Notes under the pieces: model-generated | Database searches by the model: none | What the model was told of the DNA's origin: nothing | The model's input: the letters and a program-made list of their open reading frames with translations, nothing else | Part shown: piece after piece, positions 32,577-37,411 of the stretch | Layout: every line of letters begins with the position of its first letter | Numbering within the stretch: the first letter of the stretch is position 1 | DNA from: M3007 sp964646615 | Lineage (GTDB): Bacteria > Bacteroidota > Bacteroidia > Chitinophagales > Saprospiraceae | Length of the DNA stretch: 37,411 nt | Direction: 5' to 3' | NCBI GenBank assembly: GCA_964646615.1 | Contig: CAZYEV010000024.1 | Coordinates: 1-37,411, forward strand | Program-made: the position numbers and the translations under genes

Positions 32577-33707
32577 TCACTTCAGCTGGATGTTCTCCAC
32601 GATTTCCAGCCCATAGCCGATGAAGCCGGTACGCGGGCGCGGGTGGTTGGTCAGCAGGCGTATTTTGCTGATGCCTAAGTCGCGCAGGATTTGCGCCCCG
32701 ATGCCGAAGTCTTTTTTGCCCATGCTGGTGTGGAGGTCGAATTTTTCGGGTTCGCCGGCTTCCATGTATTTCTGGTAGATTTTCAGGCGTGTCAGCAGGT
32801 CGGCTTTGTCGCCCTGGCGCAGATAGACGAAGGCGCCTTTGCCCTCGTCGGCGATTTTGTGCAGGGCGTGCTGGATTTGCTGCCCGTAGTCGGCCAGCAG
32901 GTTGCCCAGGATGCCGCCGGTTTCTGACCAGGAGTGCACGCGCACCAGCACGGGTTCGTCTTCGCGCCAGTCGCCTTTTTTGAGTACTAAGTGGCAGTCG
33001 CCACAGGAGACGTCGGTATAGACGATGGCCTCGAACTCGCTGTACAGCGTTTTCATGCGTGTTTCCAATTCGCGGCGCACTAAGCGCTCGGTGCGCATGC
33101 GGTAGGCGACGAGGTCGTCAATGGAGATGATTTTGAGGTTGAACTGTCGGGCCACCTCCATGAGTTGGGGCAGGCGGGCCATGGTGCCGTCGGGGTTGAG
33201 GATTTCTACCAGCACGCCGGCGGGATAGAGGCCGGCTAAGCGGGCCAGGTCCACAGCGGCTTCGGTGTGTCCGGTTCTTCGCAGGACGCCGCCGCTTTTG
33301 GCGCGCAGGGGGAAGATGTGTCCGGGTCGGGCGAAGTCGCTGGGTTTGGCTTGCGGGTTGGTCAGGTGTCGGATGCCTTTGGCGCGGTCGTGGGCGCTGA
33401 TGCCGGTGGTGCATCCGTGTCCGATGAGGTCAATGGAGACGGTGAAGGCCGTTTCGTGCAGGGCCGTGTTGGCACTGACCATGAGCGGCAGGTCGAGTTC
33501 GTCGGCTCGTTTTTCCTCAATGGGCGCGCAGATAAGCCCGCGGCCGTGTTGGGCCATGAAATTGATGATTTCAGGGGTTACCAATTCGGCGGCGCAGATA
33601 AAATCGCCTTCGTTTTCGCGGTCTTCGTCGTCCACCACAATAATGACGCGGCCGGCGCGCAGTTCCAACAGGGCTTCTTCGATGGTGTTGAGTTGGATAT
33701 CGCTCAT
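32577..33707 (-). CDS. ribBA: RibB (DHBP synthase) fused to a degenerate GTP cyclohydrolase II-like domain
   Basis: 376 residues. Residues 1-205 form 3,4-dihydroxy-2-butanone 4-phosphate synthase, complete: DDEDRENEGDFICAAE, HETAFTVSIDLIGHGCTTGI, and the GVLRRTGHTEAAVDLARLAG stretch; it makes the four-carbon unit of riboflavin from ribulose 5-phosphate. Residues about 206-376 look like GTP cyclohydrolase II, but the three zinc Cys of E. coli RibA (Cys54, 65, 67) align with Ser261, Ala272 and Tyr274 in HSWSETGGILGNLLADYGQQ, and the RQEGRGIGL-type catalytic loop reads RQGDKADLL. That half is almost certainly not a GTP cyclohydrolase. A similar arrangement, a RibB with a non-functional RibA-like tail, has been described as RibBX. 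The name ribBA is therefore only structural. The gene is monocistronic-looking, 146 nt from the PKD gene. Confidence 0.85.
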   Translation of the reverse strand: MSDIQLNTIEEALLELRAGRVIIVVDDEDRENEGDFICAAELVTPEIINFMAQHGRGLICAPIEEKRADELDLPLMVSANTALHETAFTVSIDLIGHGCTTGISAHDRAKGIRHLTNPQAKPSDFARPGHIFPLRAKSGGVLRRTGHTEAAVDLARLAGLYPAGVLVEILNPDGTMARLPQLMEVARQFNLKIISIDDLVAYRMRTERLVRRELETRMKTLYSEFEAIVYTDVSCGDCHLVLKKGDWREDEPVLVRVHSWSETGGILGNLLADYGQQIQHALHKIADEGKGAFVYLRQGDKADLLTRLKIYQKYMEAGEPEKFDLHTSMGKKDFGIGAQILRDLGISKIRLLTNHPRPRTGFIGYGLEIVENIQLK

Positions 33708-33853
33708 GTAGCGCAGAAATGAGGGTGCAAATATCGAGTCAGATTGGGCGAAGGGCGGCAGAAAAGTCCTGGCACCCTCGCAACAAAAAAATTTGGTGCA
33801 CTCCGGGCAACTCTCTTTGTGTCGGAGTGGTGTTGTTTATCGCTGTAAAAACG

Positions 33854-36112
33854 CTATCGAAGGAGCGTGGCGTAGCCTTTAAATTCGCGTCGTTGCCCTC
33901 GGGGTTCGGTGAAGGTAACAATATAGACATAGACGCCTTCGGGCGACATAGGGCCGGTGTTCATTTTGCGGCCGTTCCAGGCTTCTTCGGGGTTGTTGGT
34001 CTGGAAGACCATTTCGCCCCAGCGGTTCCAGATGGTGAGGTTAAAGTCGGTAACGCCTTCCAGGTAGCCTTTGCCCAGGAAGCCATCGTTGCTGCCGTCG
34101 TTGTTGGGCGTGAATGCATTGGGCATGTGCCACAGCACCTGAGGCACTACGTCTAAGTACTTCGTGATGGAGTCCTTACAGCCGCGGGGGTGCGTAACGA
34201 TGAGCCGGATGGCCATCAGGCCCGTGTCGGGGAAGGTGAAGGTCGGATTTTGCTGGGTGCTGGTGCCGAAGCGGTCGAACTTCCAGTTCCAGCGGTTGGC
34301 ATCTACCGACAGGTCGGTGAATTGCACCGTGCGGTCGAAGGAGGTCAGCGTTTCGGGCGAGAAGGCAAAGTCGGCAATGGGTGAGGGCTCGGTGCGAATG
34401 AAATTGACGAATGTATCCGCCGTGAAGCATCCGATGGGCGAGGTGATGGCGATGCGGATGGTGTACAGGCCGGGGTTTTCGTAGCGGTGCGTGGGGCTGA
34501 TGATGTTGCGCGCCGTCTGGCCATCGCCGAAGTCCCACTCAATTTTATAGGTTTCATCAATGGGCGTAGACAGGTTTTTAAAAAAGATTTCCGCCGGTGC
34601 GCAGCCCACAAAGCGGTCGGGCGCGATGATGATGAGCGGCGGCACGGGGAACCAGTTGACCACCTTAGTGATGATGTCGGAGCAATTGTTGCGGTCGGTT
34701 ACGCGCAGCGAGACGGGGTGGTTGCCGGGTATGGGGTACAGGAAGCTAGGGTTTCGCTGGGTGGAGACCCCATTGGGCACGCCGAAGTTCCAGGCCCATC
34801 GGTTGATGCCGCCTTCGCCGGTAGAGAGGTCGGTGAAGTCCACTGGGCCAGCCACGCAGGTGTCGTAGTCAAACTCAAAATCGGCTTTAATACTGGGGAA
34901 AATGCGGACGGAGATATAGCCCGTGTCGGAGCAGGGCTTGCCCGGGTTAAGGATGAGGATACCCGAATAGGTTCCTGTATCGGGGAAGGTTACGGTGGCG
35001 TCCCAGTTTTGTTTGTCGGTGAAGGTGGAGGTTTTCAGGTTGAAGCGCCATTCCCATTCGGTAATCTGGTTGCGCTGAACGCTCAGGTTTTGAAACGTTA
35101 CGGTTTGCTTACCGCACGAGGTGAGTACAAAGCGTTTGGGGCCGGCGATGCTGTCGCTGCGGATATTGGCCAGCACCGTGGGCGAGCATTCGGCCACATT
35201 GAACTGAAATTCGCGGCGCACTTCGGAGAGGAGGGTAGCGCCGCGGTATTCCTGGATGCAAATGCCAACGACGAACTGCCCCACCACCGTGGGGGTGCCC
35301 GTCAGGATGCCGGTTTGCGGGTTAATGGTGAGCGGTGGTGAGCCGTCTAAGGGGTTGGTAGCGCTGTAATTGGGCAAGATGTAAGGCACCTGGTTAAAGG
35401 GCGGCCCGCAGGGAGGCGTGGGGACGGCGCCATTGCAGCTGAACAGCCCCGGTGCATTCAGGATAGGGCCGCCGCCTTGCAGCGGGGCGCAGAGGCTGTA
35501 TGTGATAAAATCGCCGTTGGGGTCGGTGGCCGAGTGGTCGAAGACCAGCGGCACGTTGGCGCAGATGATGATGGGCGGGAAGTTGTTGAACGTCGGGCTG
35601 CTGTTGCGCAGCTGTTGGGCGGCAGGCGTCAGTTCGACGTAGTAAGTGGCGCCGATATCGCCCGGATTGACGATATTTCGTATAGTCTGGTTGCGGCAGC
35701 AGCGCTGGTAAACGATGAAATAGCTCTCGTTGATGACCGGCAGGGCGCGCTCAAAGGTGTAAATACCCTCTTCCACACACACGGCAGGCAGCTGCGTTAC
35801 ACACGGCGGCGGCACCGGGTTGAGGCGCCGAATAACGGGTGAAAAGATGCGGAAGGCTTCGTGCAGTACATTGTTGCTCGGCGTACCGCGGTAAATGGCC
35901 ATTTCTGCCGGGTTATCGTAAGGGGCGCCGCCGCCGAAGCAGTCGCGATACACCTTCATCGTGAAGCGATAAATATTGTGCCCGGCGGCGTTGGTACCAA
36001 TGTACTCGTACGTGATTTCGCCACCGATAATGTGGCGGGCATGCAGCCGGCTCGTCAGAGAAAGGCCGACTGTGGTCAGAAGGAGTCCGAAGAAAAAGTA
36101 TTGCTTGAGCAT
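33854..36112 (-). CDS. PKD-repeat T9SS cargo with type B (gliding motility) sorting domain
   Basis: 752 residues. The ATG at 36112 gives a signal peptide (MLKQYFFFGLLLTTVGLSLT, cleavage near HA); the frame is open to 36172. The N-terminal part (about 30-300) begins HIIGGEITYEYIG and has Cys-rich strands (CFGGGAPYDNPAEMAIYRG; NFPPIIICANVPLVFDHSA), common in large Bacteroidota surface proteins. PKD-like domains follow (WRFNLKTSTF; RWAWNFGVPNG; KIEWDFGDGQTARN; RWNWKFDRFG). Residues 663-752 are the type B sorting domain: MPNAFTPNNDGSNDGF, LTIWNRWGEMVFQT, SPEGVYVYIVTF and a final GYATLLR. It should be exported by the T9SS and attached or released at the surface; adhesion is a plausible role (inference). 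The divergent YrdC-like gene starts 92 nt upstream. Confidence 0.88.
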   Translation of the reverse strand: MLKQYFFFGLLLTTVGLSLTSRLHARHIIGGEITYEYIGTNAAGHNIYRFTMKVYRDCFGGGAPYDNPAEMAIYRGTPSNNVLHEAFRIFSPVIRRLNPVPPPCVTQLPAVCVEEGIYTFERALPVINESYFIVYQRCCRNQTIRNIVNPGDIGATYYVELTPAAQQLRNSSPTFNNFPPIIICANVPLVFDHSATDPNGDFITYSLCAPLQGGGPILNAPGLFSCNGAVPTPPCGPPFNQVPYILPNYSATNPLDGSPPLTINPQTGILTGTPTVVGQFVVGICIQEYRGATLLSEVRREFQFNVAECSPTVLANIRSDSIAGPKRFVLTSCGKQTVTFQNLSVQRNQITEWEWRFNLKTSTFTDKQNWDATVTFPDTGTYSGILILNPGKPCSDTGYISVRIFPSIKADFEFDYDTCVAGPVDFTDLSTGEGGINRWAWNFGVPNGVSTQRNPSFLYPIPGNHPVSLRVTDRNNCSDIITKVVNWFPVPPLIIIAPDRFVGCAPAEIFFKNLSTPIDETYKIEWDFGDGQTARNIISPTHRYENPGLYTIRIAITSPIGCFTADTFVNFIRTEPSPIADFAFSPETLTSFDRTVQFTDLSVDANRWNWKFDRFGTSTQQNPTFTFPDTGLMAIRLIVTHPRGCKDSITKYLDVVPQVLWHMPNAFTPNNDGSNDGFLGKGYLEGVTDFNLTIWNRWGEMVFQTNNPEEAWNGRKMNTGPMSPEGVYVYIVTFTEPRGQRREFKGYATLLR

Positions 36113-36203
36113 ATTTGTTGGGTGTGTGTATTTCCTGCAAAAGGCGGACTTTTGCCCGCATTCTTCGCCCAAAGAAACGACAAAGGGCGCTAAATAGTTG
36201 GCT

Positions 36204-36776
36204 ATGTTTTTGCTAAGAGACGATATTTCCCAGATTGCGCAGATTGTCCTCGACGGAGGGCTGATTTGTTATCCCACCGACACCATTTGGGGCATTGGCT
36301 GCGATGCGCTCAATGAGGAGGCCATCGCCCGCCTTTCGGGCTTGCGCGAGCAGCCGCCCGGGCAGGGGTATATCGTATTGGTGGACAGCATCGAGATGCT
36401 TAAGCGATATGTGCGCCGCATGAACCCGCGCGTGGAGACCCTATTGGCCTACCACCAGCGCCCCCTGACGGTGGTGTATCCCGACCCGGTTGGGTTGCCT
36501 CCAGCCGTCAAGGCCGCCGATGGCTCGGCCGCTATCCGCGTTGCGCTGGACGAATTCTGCCAGGAACTCATCCGCTTAGTGCAACGCCCCATCGTCAGTG
36601 CAGCGGCTTGCAAAGCCCATGAGCCTTACCCGCCTACTTTCGGCGCCATCAGCAGCGATATCCTCGCCGGCGTGGACTATGTGGTTAAATATCGCCAGGA
36701 AGTCCGCGAGCCGCAACAGCCTTCCACCATTGCGCGCGTCAACCGCTTCAACGAACTGGATTTCCTGCGGGAATGA
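36204..36776 (+). CDS. YrdC/Sua5-like protein lacking the usual active-site tetrad
   Basis: 190 residues, a single YrdC domain of the kind that makes threonylcarbamoyl-AMP for the t6A37 tRNA modification. YPTDTIWGIGCDALNEEA, RPLTVVYPDPVGLP and VDYVVKYRQE follow the Bacteroidota TsaC paralogue closely. But the K-x-R and S-x-N tetrad is lost: by eye alignment K-x-R reads Arg48-Glu-Gln50 (in GLREQPPGQG) and the S-x-N of the STSANISG block reads Ala134-Ala-Cys136 (in VSAAACKAHE). The activity is therefore doubtful; it may be a diverged copy, with a canonical enzyme elsewhere. The start is ATG 36204; a TTG at 36198 adds two residues. A secreted-protein gene follows after 88 nt on the same strand. 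Confidence 0.8.
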   Translation: MFLLRDDISQIAQIVLDGGLICYPTDTIWGIGCDALNEEAIARLSGLREQPPGQGYIVLVDSIEMLKRYVRRMNPRVETLLAYHQRPLTVVYPDPVGLPPAVKAADGSAAIRVALDEFCQELIRLVQRPIVSAAACKAHEPYPPTFGAISSDILAGVDYVVKYRQEVREPQQPSTIARVNRFNELDFLRE

Positions 36777-36864
36777 CAACGCCGAAAAAACGCCATTTTT
36801 TCCCGCTCCGTAAACACTTTGCGCCGCTGCCGGCGTTTATCTGCCCAAAACGAAGCCTTTTCGA

Positions 36865-37411
36865 ATGCAAAACCTGACGCTATCCACGTTGCTGTTTTTT
36901 TGCATTGCACCCGCCGCGCTGGCCCAACAACACGCCGACTGCGTAACGGCCATGCAAATTTGCAAAAAGCAAGTCTATCATATTGACCGCGCCGCCGGCG
37001 AGGGCAATGACGTTACCGAAGCCGCCTTCGTGCCCTGCTTCCTCAACGGCGAAAGCATGGGCCAGGCGGAAGAAAATTCCACCTGGATTGCCTTTGAAAT
37101 TGCCAAAGGCGGCTCGCTGACCTTCACCATCGTGCCCCACCGCGAAGAGGACGACATTGACTTTGTGGTCTATCGCCTGCCCGAAAACGGCGACTGTCGC
37201 GGCAAGCAAATCGTGCGCTGCATGGCCGCCGGCGACACTCGTACCGCCAATAGCCCCTGCATGGGCGCCACCGGCCTGCGCGAAAGCGAAACCGACACCA
37301 GCGAAGACGCCGGCTGCTCCGACGCCGGCGATAACAACTGGCTGGCCCCTCTGCGCACCGCCGAGGGCGAAAAGTACGTCATCCTCATCAGCAACGTAAC
37401 CACCCGAGGCC
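36865..37411 (+). CDS. Secreted T9SS-cargo-type protein, 3' end beyond window
   Basis: The frame opens at ATG 36865 and stays open to the end of the window, about 182 codons. A signal peptide is evident (LTLSTLLFFCIAPAALAQ, cleavage after AQ near residue 21). The mature part starts HADCVTAMQICKKQ, then AFVPCFLNGESMGQAEENST, WIAFEIAKGGSLTFTIVPHR, DDIDFVVYRL, and further Cys residues. This matches a domain that opens many large Bacteroidota surface proteins ending in a T9SS type B sorting domain (family memory, not searched). Whether this one has such an end cannot be seen. Confidence 0.75.
   Translation, partial: MQNLTLSTLLFFCIAPAALAQQHADCVTAMQICKKQVYHIDRAAGEGNDVTEAAFVPCFLNGESMGQAEENSTWIAFEIAKGGSLTFTIVPHREEDDIDFVVYRLPENGDCRGKQIVRCMAAGDTRTANSPCMGATGLRESETDTSEDAGCSDAGDNNWLAPLRTAEGEKYVILISNVTTRG

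Noticed and set aside
34487..35341. 284-codon plus-strand frame inside the PKD/T9SS gene
   Set aside because: Shadow of a GC-rich gene with intact sorting domain on the minus strand.

Overview
The window looks like chromosomal DNA of a GC-rich member of the Bacteroidota, plausibly a Saprospiria-like lineage (this placement is inference). The reasons are: type IX secretion (T9SS) components and cargo (a PorT family protein, a PorE-like TPR/PD40/OmpA protein, and cargo with type A and type B C-terminal sorting domains); promoters of the TAnnTTTG type with an upstream TTG; starts without obvious Shine-Dalgarno sites; a fused aspartokinase-homoserine dehydrogenase; and Bacteroidota-type RibBA-, YrdC-, PurM- and GlmU-like proteins. 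There is no tRNA, rRNA, CRISPR array, transposase or phage gene that I can support.

Layout. 1-5.5 kb: two large secreted proteins, a repeat-rich T9SS cargo whose 5' end is decayed or cut by the contig edge, and a DUF3616-type protein. 5.6-9.7 kb: pgeF, a CNNM/CorC-like CBS protein, an ECF sigma factor behind a good Bacteroidota promoter, and a GT2 glycosyltransferase. 9.7-12.2 kb: the most accessory-looking part, a 643-residue protein of unknown function with a catalytically degenerate Nudix module, an AT-rich palindrome-bearing upstream region and a tiny membrane protein. 12.4-18.3 kb: thrA, then a minus-strand set (outer-membrane protein, queG, an RsbW-type ATPase, ybeY, a small exported protein). 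18.4-25.1 kb: the PorE-like protein, then minus-strand gluQRS, TPR lipoprotein, purM, GlmU-like and rpmE2. 25.6-27.9 kb: a secreted protein, a rhodanese and an overlapping metzincin lipoprotein. 27.9-33.7 kb: minus-strand ribBA-like, menG(ubiE), porT, dnaG and rnz. 33.9-37.4 kb: a large PKD/T9SS type B protein, a YrdC-like protein with a lost active-site signature, and a secreted protein running off the window.

Most of the window is housekeeping plus the envelope and secretion biology usual for this phylum: PorE-like and PorT proteins serve the T9SS, and at least two cargo proteins are encoded close by. Two genes act on queuosine in tRNA (queG, gluQRS). Three points stand out: (1) the degenerate-Nudix protein with palindromic sites before its start; (2) two housekeeping-type enzymes that have lost their signature catalytic or metal residues (the RibA half of RibBA, and YrdC/Sua5); (3) a dispersed ~33-bp intergenic palindrome present three times, whose arm differences are mostly G-U wobbles on one RNA strand. 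A codon-context bias (leucine TTA almost always followed by G) also runs through the native-looking genes. All domain calls are from reading the sequence; no search was run.
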